Source: JALUUH01 sp964636675 (GTDB lineage Bacteria; Pseudomonadota; Gammaproteobacteria; S012-40). Taken from it: a stretch of 52,882 nucleotides of DNA. This document shows, piece after piece, positions 18,431-27,826 of the stretch; position 1 is the first letter of the stretch, and each line of letters opens with the position of its first letter. The notes under the pieces were generated by a model, which was given only the letters and a program-made list of their open reading frames with translations, was not told where the DNA came from and did no database searches. Position numbers and translations under genes: made by a program. The stretch is from assembly GCA_964636675.1 (NCBI GenBank), contig CAZWUO010000005.1, forward strand, positions 1 through 52,882. Reading direction: 5' to 3'.

Positions 18431-19315
18431 ATGGCGATTACTGCTTCCCAGGTTAAAGAGCTCAGAGATAGAACTGGCGCGGGAATGATGGAGTGTAAAA
18501 AAGCACTTGTTGATACCAATGGAAATATCGAAGACGCTATAGAATTAATGCGCAAAAGTGGTGCTGCAAAAGCAGACAAAAAAGCGAGCCGCATTGCAGC
18601 CGAGGGCTGTATTTCAGTTCAGATCGATTTAGATAATAAAAATGCTGCCATCGTTGAAGTCAATTGCGAAACCGATTTTGTTGGCAATGGCGATGAATTT
18701 ACTACGTTTGCTGCTAATGTTGCTAAACGGGTATTGACCGACAAACCTTCAAATATTGAAGCGCTAAGCCATGCACCGATAAATAATGAAAGTAAGTCAA
18801 CTATCGATGAAGTACGCCGCGCTATGGTCGTAAAAATTGGTGAAAACATCGCTGTTAGACGATTTAATAATCTTGCTGCTGCAGACCATATTGGTAGCTA
18901 TCTTCATGGCGCACGCATTGGCGTGTTGGTTTCTATGGAGGGGGGCAGTGAAGATTTGTCAAAAGACATTGCAATGCATATTGCGGCGAGCAAACCAATT
19001 TGTGTGTCAGCATCTGATGTCCCTGCAGATATATTAGCAAAAGAGCGCGATATTTTTTCAGCGCAAGCAAAAGAAAGCGGCAAACCCGATAATATTGTTG
19101 AGAAGATGGTCGAGGGTCGCGTTAAAAAATACCTAGCAGAAATTACTTTAACGGGCCAAGCATTTGTGAAAGACCCTGATATTACGGTTGGGCAGTTGCT
19201 TGAAAAATCGAATGCCAAAGTGAACGCCTTTATTCGATTTGAAGTGGGTGAAGGAATAGAGAAAAAGGAAGAAAACTTCGCTGATGAAGTTATGGCACAA
19301 GTTAGAGGGACTTAA
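18431..19315 (+). CDS. tsf: Elongation factor Ts
   Basis: EF-Ts recycles EF-Tu by releasing GDP. The 294-residue protein starts MAITASQVKELRDRTGAGMM, the conserved N-terminal UBA-like segment. The core domain follows with VEVNCETDFV near residues 75-84, the classical EF-Ts signature. The ATG at 18431 follows GAGG; an upstream in-frame ATG at 18380 would lie inside the terminator hairpin and is rejected. The gene ends three bases before pyrH. Confidence 0.97.
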   Translation: MAITASQVKELRDRTGAGMMECKKALVDTNGNIEDAIELMRKSGAAKADKKASRIAAEGCISVQIDLDNKNAAIVEVNCETDFVGNGDEFTTFAANVAKRVLTDKPSNIEALSHAPINNESKSTIDEVRRAMVVKIGENIAVRRFNNLAAADHIGSYLHGARIGVLVSMEGGSEDLSKDIAMHIAASKPICVSASDVPADILAKERDIFSAQAKESGKPDNIVEKMVEGRVKKYLAEITLTGQAFVKDPDITVGQLLEKSNAKVNAFIRFEVGEGIEKKEENFADEVMAQVRGT

Positions 19316-19318
19316 TCC

Positions 19319-20044
19319 GTGGCGAAAGATTCCTCCGAACCGTTTTACAAGAAAATTTTGCTTAAACTTAGCGGCGAAGCGCTAATGGGTGATGGCGATT
19401 ATGGCATAGACCCACAGGTGGCAAATCGTATCGCCAATGAGGTTCAGGATCTCACAAAAATAGGCGTTCAAGTGGGTCTCGTGATTGGCGGCGGAAATAT
19501 TTTTCGGGGGGCTGGGTTAGCTCAAGCCGGCATGGATCGCGTAACCGGTGACCAGATGGGGATGCTGGGTACGGTGATTAACGCGCTAGCGATGCAAGAT
19601 GCACTCGAAAAACGTGGCTCATCGGTACGTGTCATGTCGGCGTTAAAAATCAACCAAATTTGTGAAGACTATATACGACGCCGAGCGATTAGACATCTGG
19701 AAAGAGGGCGCATCGTGATTTTTGCCGCGGGTACCGGTAATCCGTTCTTTACAACGGATTCAGCGGCAAGCCTCAGAGGTATTGAGACAGGTGCAGATAT
19801 TGTCATGAAGGCTACTAAAGTAGACGGAGTGTACTCAGATGATCCCGCCACAAATCCTACAGCGACAATGTATTCGAATCTTACATACGACGAAGTAATT
19901 TCTAAAAAACTGAACGTAATGGATACCGCAGCTATTGCACTGTGCCGCGATCAAAATATGCCAATTCGTGTTTTTAATATGAATAAATCGGGGAGTATGA
20001 TGCGCGTTGTAATGGGAGAGGATGAAGGAACACTCGTACAGTAG
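19319..20044 (+). CDS. pyrH: UMP kinase
   Basis: This 241-residue amino-acid-kinase-fold enzyme phosphorylates UMP to UDP. Motifs include KILLKLSGEAL at about 13-23, VIGGGNIFRG in the first third, and the FTTDSAASLR and KVDGVYSDDP segments. The start is GTG at 19319, three bases after the tsf stop, with GAGGGA within the end of tsf as ribosome-binding site. There is no earlier or nearby ATG that would preserve the lysine-rich N-terminus. It sits in the standard tsf-pyrH-frr order. Confidence 0.96.
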   Translation: MAKDSSEPFYKKILLKLSGEALMGDGDYGIDPQVANRIANEVQDLTKIGVQVGLVIGGGNIFRGAGLAQAGMDRVTGDQMGMLGTVINALAMQDALEKRGSSVRVMSALKINQICEDYIRRRAIRHLERGRIVIFAAGTGNPFFTTDSAASLRGIETGADIVMKATKVDGVYSDDPATNPTATMYSNLTYDEVISKKLNVMDTAAIALCRDQNMPIRVFNMNKSGSMMRVVMGEDEGTLVQ

Positions 20045-20055
20045 GAGACATTATT

Positions 20056-20613
20056 ATGATCGAAGATGTTAAAAAAAGCGCCTCGACAAGGATGCAGAAA
20101 AGCGTTGATTCATTGAGAAATGATCTCAAAAGAATAAGAACGGGTAGGGCTCATGTTTCGTTGTTGGATTCAATAATGATCGATTATTATGGAACCCCGA
20201 CTCAGCTTGCTCAGGTGGCCAATATATCTGCCCCAGACGCGCGTACTCTCAGTGTATCGCCTTGGGAAAAGAATTTAATTTCTGCCATAGAAAAAGCCAT
20301 CCTTACTTCAGACTTAGGGTTAAACCCCGCCACTTCTAGCGATGTTATTCGAATACCTTTACCGCCATTAACCGAGGAACGCCGCAAAGAATTAATTAAG
20401 GTGGTTAAGGCTGAAGGGGAAAATGGTCGAATTGCAATCAGGAACATTCGTCGCGACGCGATTGGGGATGTAAAAGAACTGCTTAAAGAAAAAGAAATTT
20501 CGGAAGACGAAGAAAGAAAGTTTCAAGAACAGATTCAAAAAATCACAGATAAGCATGTTGAAAATATTGAATATGTATTAAAAGAAAAAGAAAAAGAGTT
20601 ATTGGAAATTTAA
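20056..20613 (+). CDS. frr: Ribosome recycling factor
   Basis: RRF, with EF-G, splits the post-termination ribosome. The 185-residue length is exactly typical. The protein shows the conserved LRTGRA-type stretch (LKRIRTGRAHVSLLD), the PLPPLTEERRKEL segment near 95-115, and a long basic/acidic helix to the end. GGAG lies just before the ATG, 11 bases after pyrH. About 170 bases without a gene or clear terminator follow before uppS. Confidence 0.97.
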   Translation: MIEDVKKSASTRMQKSVDSLRNDLKRIRTGRAHVSLLDSIMIDYYGTPTQLAQVANISAPDARTLSVSPWEKNLISAIEKAILTSDLGLNPATSSDVIRIPLPPLTEERRKELIKVVKAEGENGRIAIRNIRRDAIGDVKELLKEKEISEDEERKFQEQIQKITDKHVENIEYVLKEKEKELLEI

Positions 20614-20783
20614 CGTCTGCAACACATAACGAAAAAAAGCAACCATGTATTTTGGCATCTCTTCTCCGTAGTTATTGAGAATAATGATCAAATAGTGATT
20701 GGATTTAGAGTGAAAAATTAACGCAAATTAAAATTTCTATCGCTAAATACGAAAAACATAATAAGTGGGTTTAAACTATAAAT

Positions 20784-21566
20784 ATGACGAATCTATGGAA
20801 GAGCCTGTCTTCCAATAAACACGATGATGAGCGCCAAAAAGTGCCTAGACACGTTGTAATGATTATGGACGGTAACGGTCGCTGGGCAAAACGCAGGGCT
20901 TTACCCCGTTTTGCAGGACATAAAGCAGGTTTAGAAGTTGTGCAAAAAATAGTGACTGCATGCAGTGAGCGCGGGGTTGAGGCACTGACGTTGTTTGCAT
21001 TTAGTAGTGAAAATTGGCGCAGGCCAGAGAAAGAAGTCTCTCTTCTCATGGAGCTTTTTTTAACCGCATTACGCAATGAACTAAAAAAACTCACTCGCAA
21101 CAATGTACGCTTAAAGGTTATTGGTGGAATAGAAGCATTTTCTCCAAAAATCCAAAAATCCATAAAAGACGCGGAACAGCTAACTGAAAACAATAATGGT
21201 ATTGTGTTAAATATAGCCGCTAACTACGGTGGACGCTGGGATATTTTGAATGCTGTCAAATCATTGCTGCAGAAAGTACAATCTGGTGAATTAAAACCTG
21301 AAGATTTGAATGAGTCAATTCTTGAGCAACAAATATCGATGTCAGATTTACCCGAGCCTGACCTGTTTATTCGAACAGGAGGTGAAAAAAGAATCAGTAA
21401 TTTTTTATTATGGCAACTCGCTTACACAGAATTGTATTTCACAGATACATTGTGGCCAGACTTTAATGACGTCGAACTCGATAAAGCGATAGCATTTTTC
21501 TGTAGTCGCCAGCGGCGTTTCGGGCGCACTGGGGAACAAGTAGAGCAACAGGTGTCCGGTGCTTAA
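20784..21566 (+). CDS. uppS: Isoprenyl transferase (undecaprenyl diphosphate synthase)
   Basis: The 260-residue cis-prenyltransferase builds undecaprenyl diphosphate, the lipid carrier for peptidoglycan and O-antigen. The catalytic P-loop is HVVMIMDGNGRWAKRR with Asp29. FAFSSENWRRP in the first half and DLFIRTGGEKRISNFLLWQ toward the C-terminus bind diphosphate. It overlaps cdsA by eight bases, indicating translational coupling. A 170-base gap precedes it, so it may have its own promoter. Confidence 0.96.
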   Translation: MTNLWKSLSSNKHDDERQKVPRHVVMIMDGNGRWAKRRALPRFAGHKAGLEVVQKIVTACSERGVEALTLFAFSSENWRRPEKEVSLLMELFLTALRNELKKLTRNNVRLKVIGGIEAFSPKIQKSIKDAEQLTENNNGIVLNIAANYGGRWDILNAVKSLLQKVQSGELKPEDLNESILEQQISMSDLPEPDLFIRTGGEKRISNFLLWQLAYTELYFTDTLWPDFNDVELDKAIAFFCSRQRRFGRTGEQVEQQVSGA

Positions 21567-22383
21567 GCACCGTTTGATTACTGCATCTATTCTTATCCCT
21601 TTGGTAATATGGGGCATCTTTGGTCTTTCCACCCCATTTTTTGCACTATTTTTAGCACTCGTAATATTTATTGGTGCCTGGGAATGGACTCAATTAGTTG
21701 GCTTACACGCTAAAAAAGACCAGATCACTTTTTTTGCCGGATTAGTCATCTTACTCCTCCTTTCATTGCTGATCTATCAGGTGTTTACTGCCAACATCGT
21801 GTTATTATTCGCCTGTATATGGTGGTTTTTTGCGATAAAAAAAATCAAAACTTATCGCGGCGAAACTGGAATTGATACCGGTAAAAAAGTCGACTATGCG
21901 GTCTCCGGTTATTTTATTCTGGTTCCTGCTTGGTTGGCATTCGTGGAACTCCATGCGACGGAGGATATCGGTGCTTTATTGGTCTTATACGTCATGATAC
22001 TGGTTTGGGTGGCCGATACAGGTGCTTATTTTAGCGGGCGTAAATGGGGTAAAACGAAGTTAGCTCCAGAGGTTAGTCCGGGTAAATCACGTGAGGGAGT
22101 TTATGGAGCAATGGGTGCAAGCACTTTATTCGCATTTTTTGCGAGTGGATGGTTTGATTTTAATTTAATGCAGTACATTATTTTTATATTACTCTCAGTT
22201 GTGGTCGTTGTATTTTCTGTTATTGGTGATTTAACCGAAAGTTTATATAAACGAATTGCTGAAAAGAAAGACAGTGGTAGCTTGCTACCCGGTCATGGCG
22301 GCGTCTTAGATCGCATTGATAGTCTCACCGCCGCAGCACCTATTTTTGCGTTAGGTTTTGTCTTAGTGGAGAAGTTTAGTTGA
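21559..22383 (+). CDS. cdsA: Phosphatidate cytidylyltransferase
   Basis: CdsA makes CDP-diacylglycerol from phosphatidate and CTP in the inner membrane. The 274-residue protein is strongly hydrophobic with about seven or eight membrane segments. Near the C-terminus it carries the family signature: KR in ESLYKRIAEKKD, then LPGHGGVLDRIDS. It starts at GTG 21559 inside the end of uppS and shares its last bases with dxr. Three genes in a row (uppS, cdsA, dxr) are coupled by overlaps. Confidence 0.96.
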   Translation: MLKHRLITASILIPLVIWGIFGLSTPFFALFLALVIFIGAWEWTQLVGLHAKKDQITFFAGLVILLLLSLLIYQVFTANIVLLFACIWWFFAIKKIKTYRGETGIDTGKKVDYAVSGYFILVPAWLAFVELHATEDIGALLVLYVMILVWVADTGAYFSGRKWGKTKLAPEVSPGKSREGVYGAMGASTLFAFFASGWFDFNLMQYIIFILLSVVVVVFSVIGDLTESLYKRIAEKKDSGSLLPGHGGVLDRIDSLTAAAPIFALGFVLVEKFS

Positions 22384-23573
22384 TAGGAATAACCGTCTTG
22401 GGCGCTACCGGGTCAATTGGCGTGAGTACGTTAGATGTACTGAGTCGGCATACAGACAAATATAAAGTGATAGCGTTAACCGCGAATACCCAAGTTGATA
22501 AATTGTTTGCTCAATGTAAGCAGCATTTGCCGCAATTTGCAGTGATGGCCGATGCAGATTCAGCACAAAAACTGCAAACTAAGCTGGTTACTTCGGGATT
22601 GGCCAATGACATTGCGGTGTTAAGCGGTCGTAAAAACATAGAAAAAGTCTCAGCATTAGCACAAGTCGATTACGTCATGGCGGCAATTGTTGGGGCTATC
22701 GGTCTAATGCCCGCCTTGTCTGCCGCAGCTGCGGGAAAAAGGGTGTTGCTAGCCAACAAAGAAGCACTCGTATTATCCGGTCAAATTTTTATGGATACCG
22801 TCAAGGAAAACAATGCGGTGTTATTACCGATCGACAGTGAGCATAATGCGCTATTTCAATGCATGCCATATCTTAAAGCGGGTTCAAATGCTGAGTTGGG
22901 TATTCGAAAAATATGCTTAACGGCATCAGGTGGCCCTTTTCGCAATTATGCGATAGAAGCATTACATAAAGTGACTCCGGTTCAAGCATGTGCCCATCCT
23001 AATTGGGACATGGGGAAAAAAATATCTGTCGATTCTGCGACAATGATGAACAAAGGACTCGAAGTCATTGAGGCCCGATGGTTATTTGATGCTGCTGCAG
23101 AAGATATCGATGTCGTTGTGCATCCGCAGAGCATTATCCATTCACTGGTAGAATATGTTGATGGCTCTGTACTTGCGCAGCTCGGTAATCCTGATATGAG
23201 AACGCCTATTGCACATGCGTTAGCTTGGCCAGATAGAATAGAATCGGGCGTTCCCCGGTTAAATCTTGCTGAAATTTCGCAGCTGGATTTTCAAACGCCG
23301 GACTATGCGCGTTTTCCCTGCTTGCAACTTGCATTTGATTGTTTAAAAACAGGCGGAACAAGTACCGCGATACTCAATGCAGCAAACGAAATAGCAGTCG
23401 AAGCCTTTTTGGATGAAACTATTTCTTTTACAAATATTCCAAAGGTGATTGAAGCAACATTAGAAGAATTAACCGTGGATAACGCAGACACCTTGGAAAA
23501 CATTATCAGCAGTGACGAACAAGCGAGGCAAATGGCGATGGAGCATGTTAAAAGATTAGGATTTTATCAATAA
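22380..23573 (+). CDS. dxr: 1-deoxy-D-xylulose 5-phosphate reductoisomerase
   Basis: Dxr converts DXP to methylerythritol phosphate with NADPH, the committed step of the non-mevalonate pathway. The 397-residue protein starts with the NADPH-binding ITVLGATGSIG. ANKEALVLSG near 120-130, LPIDSEHNALFQ near 150, and NPDMRTPIAHALAWP in the C-terminal half are present. Translation begins at TTG 22380, overlapping the cdsA stop as TTGA. It ends in a TAATG overlap with rseP. ispD and ispF of the same pathway lie 17 kb downstream. Confidence 0.97.
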   Translation: MIGITVLGATGSIGVSTLDVLSRHTDKYKVIALTANTQVDKLFAQCKQHLPQFAVMADADSAQKLQTKLVTSGLANDIAVLSGRKNIEKVSALAQVDYVMAAIVGAIGLMPALSAAAAGKRVLLANKEALVLSGQIFMDTVKENNAVLLPIDSEHNALFQCMPYLKAGSNAELGIRKICLTASGGPFRNYAIEALHKVTPVQACAHPNWDMGKKISVDSATMMNKGLEVIEARWLFDAAAEDIDVVVHPQSIIHSLVEYVDGSVLAQLGNPDMRTPIAHALAWPDRIESGVPRLNLAEISQLDFQTPDYARFPCLQLAFDCLKTGGTSTAILNAANEIAVEAFLDETISFTNIPKVIEATLEELTVDNADTLENIISSDEQARQMAMEHVKRLGFYQ

Positions 23574-24937
23574 TGGGAACATTCTTTTATTCATTCATGT
23601 TCTTCGTCGTTGCATTATCGCTGTTAATCGCGATACATGAGTTTGGCCATTATTGGGTTGCCCGCAAATTAGGGGTTAAGGTATTAAAATTTTCGATAGG
23701 TTTTGGTAAACCTATCTGGCGTTCAGTGCGCGGCCCTGATAAAACTGAGTACATACTCGCCATGATACCACTCGGTGGGTATGTGAAGATGCTTGATGAG
23801 CGTGAAGAAGAGGTTGCTGAGCATGAAAAACACCGAGCATTTAATCGTAAACCATTACTCTCGCGGGTGGCGGTAGTCGCTGCGGGGCCAGCATTTAACT
23901 TTATATTTGCTGTATTTGCTTATTTTTTGATGTTTAACATAGGTGTGCCGGGAATCAAGCCATTAGTCGGTGATGTTGCGCAAGGCTCCCCATTCTCAAT
24001 CGCAGGGTTTCAAAAAGGCGATGAGATTTTATCGATTGAAGGTGATCCTGTGCCAACACTGGAATCGTTTCGCCTTGTTTTAATAGAAAATGTTCTCGCG
24101 AATAAATCCGTCGATATCAAAGTCAAGCGTGCGAATGGTTTGCAAGCAGATCTGCGTTTAAATCTGACTGCTACGCCGGCTGATTCTATCAACGAAGGAT
24201 TTCTACAGTATTTAGGTTTTTCTCCACTGAGGCCAAAACTACCTGCCGTTATTGATTCTTTACAGCCTGATGGGGCAGCTGATCAAGCGGGTTTTCGATC
24301 CGGCGATAAAGTTTTGCAGGTTGATAATGTCGTGGTCGGTGACTGGATTGAGTGGGCTGAGTATGTCAGAAAAAAGCCTGAGCAAACTATCGAAGTAATC
24401 GTCGAACGCGATTCTGCCGTCCTCTCCTTACAAGTGATACCCGCACGCGTAGAAATCCAATCCGGAGAAATAGGCAGGGTTGGGGCGTCACCGCAAATTC
24501 CTGAAGGGTTTTTTGAAGAGTTTCGAGCGGTTCAAGAATTCGGCTTCTTTGCAGCGCTGCCCGCCGCGATTTATAAGACCTGGGATATGTCGGTGTTGAC
24601 ATTGCGCATGTTATGGAAAATGTTAGTAGGAGAAGCTTCGTTAGAAAACATTAGTGGCCCCATTACTATCGCCCAATATGCAGGGCAAACCGCAGACATT
24701 GGATTTGTAGCATTTTTGTCCTTTCTGGCTATTGTCAGTGTTAGTTTAGGTGTGCTGAATCTTTTGCCGATTCCTATTTTGGACGGTGGCCATTTGTTTT
24801 ATTATTTGGTTGAATTCATAAAAGGAAGTCCAGTGTCAGAGAATACACAAATTCTTGGACAAAAAATTGGTATTATTATGCTAGGTGGCTTAATGTTTTT
24901 AGCTGTGTTTAATGACATCAATCGATTAATAGGCTAG
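23573..24937 (+). CDS. rseP: Site-2 protease RseP
   Basis: RseP is the inner-membrane zinc protease that cuts RseA (releasing sigma-E) and remnant signal peptides. The 454-residue protein has HEFGH at 22-26 in the first membrane segment and LDGGH at 403-407 supplying the third zinc ligand. Between them lie two PDZ domains (around 115-300; PLVGDVAQGSPFSIAGF and DGAADQAGFRSGDK). The ATG overlaps the dxr stop by one base. Co-location with bamA and skp matches the sigma-E envelope-stress theme. Confidence 0.96.
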   Translation: MGTFFYSFMFFVVALSLLIAIHEFGHYWVARKLGVKVLKFSIGFGKPIWRSVRGPDKTEYILAMIPLGGYVKMLDEREEEVAEHEKHRAFNRKPLLSRVAVVAAGPAFNFIFAVFAYFLMFNIGVPGIKPLVGDVAQGSPFSIAGFQKGDEILSIEGDPVPTLESFRLVLIENVLANKSVDIKVKRANGLQADLRLNLTATPADSINEGFLQYLGFSPLRPKLPAVIDSLQPDGAADQAGFRSGDKVLQVDNVVVGDWIEWAEYVRKKPEQTIEVIVERDSAVLSLQVIPARVEIQSGEIGRVGASPQIPEGFFEEFRAVQEFGFFAALPAAIYKTWDMSVLTLRMLWKMLVGEASLENISGPITIAQYAGQTADIGFVAFLSFLAIVSVSLGVLNLLPIPILDGGHLFYYLVEFIKGSPVSENTQILGQKIGIIMLGGLMFLAVFNDINRLIG

Positions 24938-24946
24938 CGCGCTTTC

Positions 24947-27232
24947 ATGAGAACTGTGGTTTTTCTTGTTCTATTGTTAGGATTAATATCCTTGCAAAAT
25001 GTGTCCGCATTCGAGCAATTTATTATCAAGGAAATCCAGCTTAAAGGGCTACAGCGAATTTCCAAATCGACAGTTTTTAATTATCTTCCTCTTAAAGTAG
25101 GGGATGTTATTACTCAAGAAAAAACTTCTGAGGCGATTCGAGAACTTTTTAAAACAGGTTTTTTTGATGATATTAAGCTGGAACAAGAAAACAATACCCT
25201 GTTATTACAGTTCTTAGAACGCCCCTCTATCGCAAAAATCACCATTGAAGGTAATGATGAAATCAGCACAGAGGATCTTACTGAAGCGCTGAAAAAAGTG
25301 GGCTTGTCAGAAGGCAGAGTGTTTAATCGCTCATTGCTTGAAAAAGTAGAGCAGGAATTACAACGCCAATACTTTTCTTTAGGAAAGTATGGGGTAGAAA
25401 TTAATTCTAAATTACTCCCCCAAGAGAGGAATCGAGTCGCTATTGATATTGATATCGATGAGGGGGTTGTTGCACGCATTCGCGATATTAATATTATTGG
25501 CAACCATTCTTATTCCGAGGAATTATTGTTAAATACATTTAATGCGGGTGCACATGGACCGTTTTCAGGGTTTTCCGGCAATAGTAAATATGAAAAAGAA
25601 AAACTATATGCAGATATAGAAGGGTTGCGATCTTTTTATCTTGACAGAGGGTATATTAATTTTAACATTGAATCGACCCAAGTAACGATTACACCTGATA
25701 AAACAGACGTATTTGTAACGGTCAACATTACCGAAGGTAACAAGTTTTATGTCGATGAAATCAAGATGGTTGGAGAATTTATTGTTGCACAGGATATATT
25801 GCGACAATTAATTATTATCCAACCTGGAGAAGTTTTCTCGCGAAAATCGATTATTGATAGTAGTAATAAAATAAGCGAACGTTTAGGCGTCGAAGGTTAT
25901 GCATTTGCCAATGTTAATGCAAATCCAGAAATTGATGAAGAAACAAACAAGGTGGCGTTAACATTTTTTGTTGATCCTGGCAAACGGGTCTATGTGAGAA
26001 GGGTTGAATTTGTAGGCAATCACAAGACTCATGATGAAGTATTGCGCAGAGAAATGCGGCAACTTGAAGGCGGATGGATATCGACTACCAAATTAAATCG
26101 CTCCAAAGTTAGATTACAAAGAACCGGTTTTTTTGAGCAGGTAAATATAGAAACCCCTTCTGTTCCTGGGTACCCGGATCTCGTCGATGTTATTTTTACG
26201 GTGACTGAGCGATCTTCAGGAAATATCCAGGCATCGGTGGGGTTTGGTGCTCAGTCTGGAATCATCATTTCGGGGGCTATTAATCAAAATAATTTTCTGG
26301 GGACTGGGAAGCGCGTAAGCCTTGAAGTAAATAACAGCCAAATTAATCGTATATACAGTTTTTCACTGTCTGATCCTTATTATACTTTGGACGGCATAAG
26401 TCGCAGTATCAATGTATTTTTGCGCTCGACAAATGTGTCAGCACGCGTCAATATTGCCCGATATTCTACCGATGTGTATGGTGTTGGTACTACATTTGGT
26501 TTTCCACTTAGCGAATATCGCTTCATGCGCTTAGGCTTGACTTATGAGAATACAAGGATCAAATATGGAGCTAGTCCGCCAGCTTCTTACTTGGACTTTG
26601 CCAGTAACGGAGAAACTTTAAACTCATTAACTGCTACAGGCAGTTGGTCTTACGATACTAGAAATCGAGCCTTGTTTGCAGATAAAGGAACAAATATTGT
26701 GTTGTCGACAGATGTCGCTTTACCCACTGGGGATACCACCTATACTAAAATTAACTATAAACATCAATTATTTGTAGGAATGTATAAAGATATCACATTG
26801 CATCTAAAGACCTTGTTATCATATGGCCGTGGTTATGGCAAGAATAACCAACTGCCGTTTTACGAGTATTTTTTTGCAGGTGGTGGACAAAGTGTACGTG
26901 GCTTTCAAGAACGATCGCTGGGTCCAAAAGAAAACACGGAGTTATTTTCATTAGGCGGCAATAAACGTATTACCGGGACTGGAGAGTTTGTTTTCCCGCT
27001 ACCCTTTGCGGAAGAAAGCAATTCTACCCGATTTAGTACGTTCATTGATTACGGTCAGGTATATGGCGTTAATGAAAAATTTAACCCTTATGAAATTCGC
27101 GCAACCTATGGTGTTTCGTTTATTTGGATCACACCCGTCGGTGCACTTAGATTTAGCTGGGCATGGCCTTTAATTACCCAGCCTGAAGATAGAACGACAA
27201 CCTTTCAGTTCTCTATTGGAACACCGTTTTAG
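24947..27232 (+). CDS. bamA: Outer-membrane assembly factor BamA
   Basis: BamA inserts beta-barrel proteins into the outer membrane. The 761-residue precursor has a signal peptide ending near NVSA (about residue 21), then five POTRA domains (to about 420) with repeated VxF/GN turns. A 16-strand barrel follows, carrying the conserved VRGF motif near residue 650. It ends in phenylalanine (SIGTPF), as expected of a barrel. It lies 9 bases after rseP and immediately before skp. Confidence 0.97.
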   Translation: MRTVVFLVLLLGLISLQNVSAFEQFIIKEIQLKGLQRISKSTVFNYLPLKVGDVITQEKTSEAIRELFKTGFFDDIKLEQENNTLLLQFLERPSIAKITIEGNDEISTEDLTEALKKVGLSEGRVFNRSLLEKVEQELQRQYFSLGKYGVEINSKLLPQERNRVAIDIDIDEGVVARIRDINIIGNHSYSEELLLNTFNAGAHGPFSGFSGNSKYEKEKLYADIEGLRSFYLDRGYINFNIESTQVTITPDKTDVFVTVNITEGNKFYVDEIKMVGEFIVAQDILRQLIIIQPGEVFSRKSIIDSSNKISERLGVEGYAFANVNANPEIDEETNKVALTFFVDPGKRVYVRRVEFVGNHKTHDEVLRREMRQLEGGWISTTKLNRSKVRLQRTGFFEQVNIETPSVPGYPDLVDVIFTVTERSSGNIQASVGFGAQSGIIISGAINQNNFLGTGKRVSLEVNNSQINRIYSFSLSDPYYTLDGISRSINVFLRSTNVSARVNIARYSTDVYGVGTTFGFPLSEYRFMRLGLTYENTRIKYGASPPASYLDFASNGETLNSLTATGSWSYDTRNRALFADKGTNIVLSTDVALPTGDTTYTKINYKHQLFVGMYKDITLHLKTLLSYGRGYGKNNQLPFYEYFFAGGGQSVRGFQERSLGPKENTELFSLGGNKRITGTGEFVFPLPFAEESNSTRFSTFIDYGQVYGVNEKFNPYEIRATYGVSFIWITPVGALRFSWAWPLITQPEDRTTTFQFSIGTPF

Positions 27233-27257
27233 TTATCAATTATATAGGAGTCCTATC

Positions 27258-27761
27258 GTGCGACTTATCTCAGTGAGTTTATTTTATTTAATAGCTGCTT
27301 TGTTTATGCAGCTACAAGCGGCAGAATTAAAAGTGGGTGTGGTAAATATCGCTTTTGTTATGGAAAAGGCGCCACAAGCGGATATTGCACGAGCAGCTTT
27401 AGAGAAGGAATTTAAACCTCGTGAACAAAAGATGTTAGATTTACAAAAATCGATACACGATCAAGAAGAAAAATTAACCCGTAATGGCGCGATAATGAGC
27501 GAGTCGGAAAGAACACGTTTGGAAAGAAAAGTAATTTCTAGCAAGCGCGATTTGCAACGCAAGCAAGATGAATTTAGAGAAGATTTTGGATTTAAACGCA
27601 ACGAATTACTCGAGAAGTTGCAGCGTGAATTAATAACCGTTATCCAGGAACATGCCAAAAGTAATAATTTTGATCTTTTGCTCGCTGAGGGTGTTGTCTA
27701 TACCAGTGAGAAATTGGATGTTACCCAAGATATTATTGATGCCTTAAAAAAACATAAATAA
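27258..27761 (+). CDS. skp: Periplasmic chaperone Skp/OmpH
   Basis: Skp holds unfolded outer-membrane proteins in the periplasm. From the GTG at 27258, with AGGAG eight bases upstream, the precursor is 167 residues. A signal peptide is cleaved near LQAAELK, and the mature protein is rich in charged alpha-helix (residues 35-125) forming the tentacles. An in-frame ATG at 27216 would overlap bamA and push the signal peptide inward, so I reject it. The position between bamA and lpxD is canonical. Length and charge pattern are typical. Confidence 0.93.
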   Translation: MRLISVSLFYLIAALFMQLQAAELKVGVVNIAFVMEKAPQADIARAALEKEFKPREQKMLDLQKSIHDQEEKLTRNGAIMSESERTRLERKVISSKRDLQRKQDEFREDFGFKRNELLEKLQRELITVIQEHAKSNNFDLLLAEGVVYTSEKLDVTQDIIDALKKHK

Positions 27762-27826
27762 GGCCTCTGAGCATTTCCTAGAGGTCACTCTAAGGGTTGA
27801 CCACTATTGATGAGTAATAGCTTATT

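Noticed and set aside
20771..21193. 140-codon open frame antisense to uppS
   Set aside because: It is covered by uppS, whose motifs are intact, and the product has no recognisable domain.
27762..27786. Hairpin GGCCTCT...AGAGGTC after skp
   Set aside because: It has a mismatch and no T-run, and skp-lpxD are normally cotranscribed. I do not call it a terminator.
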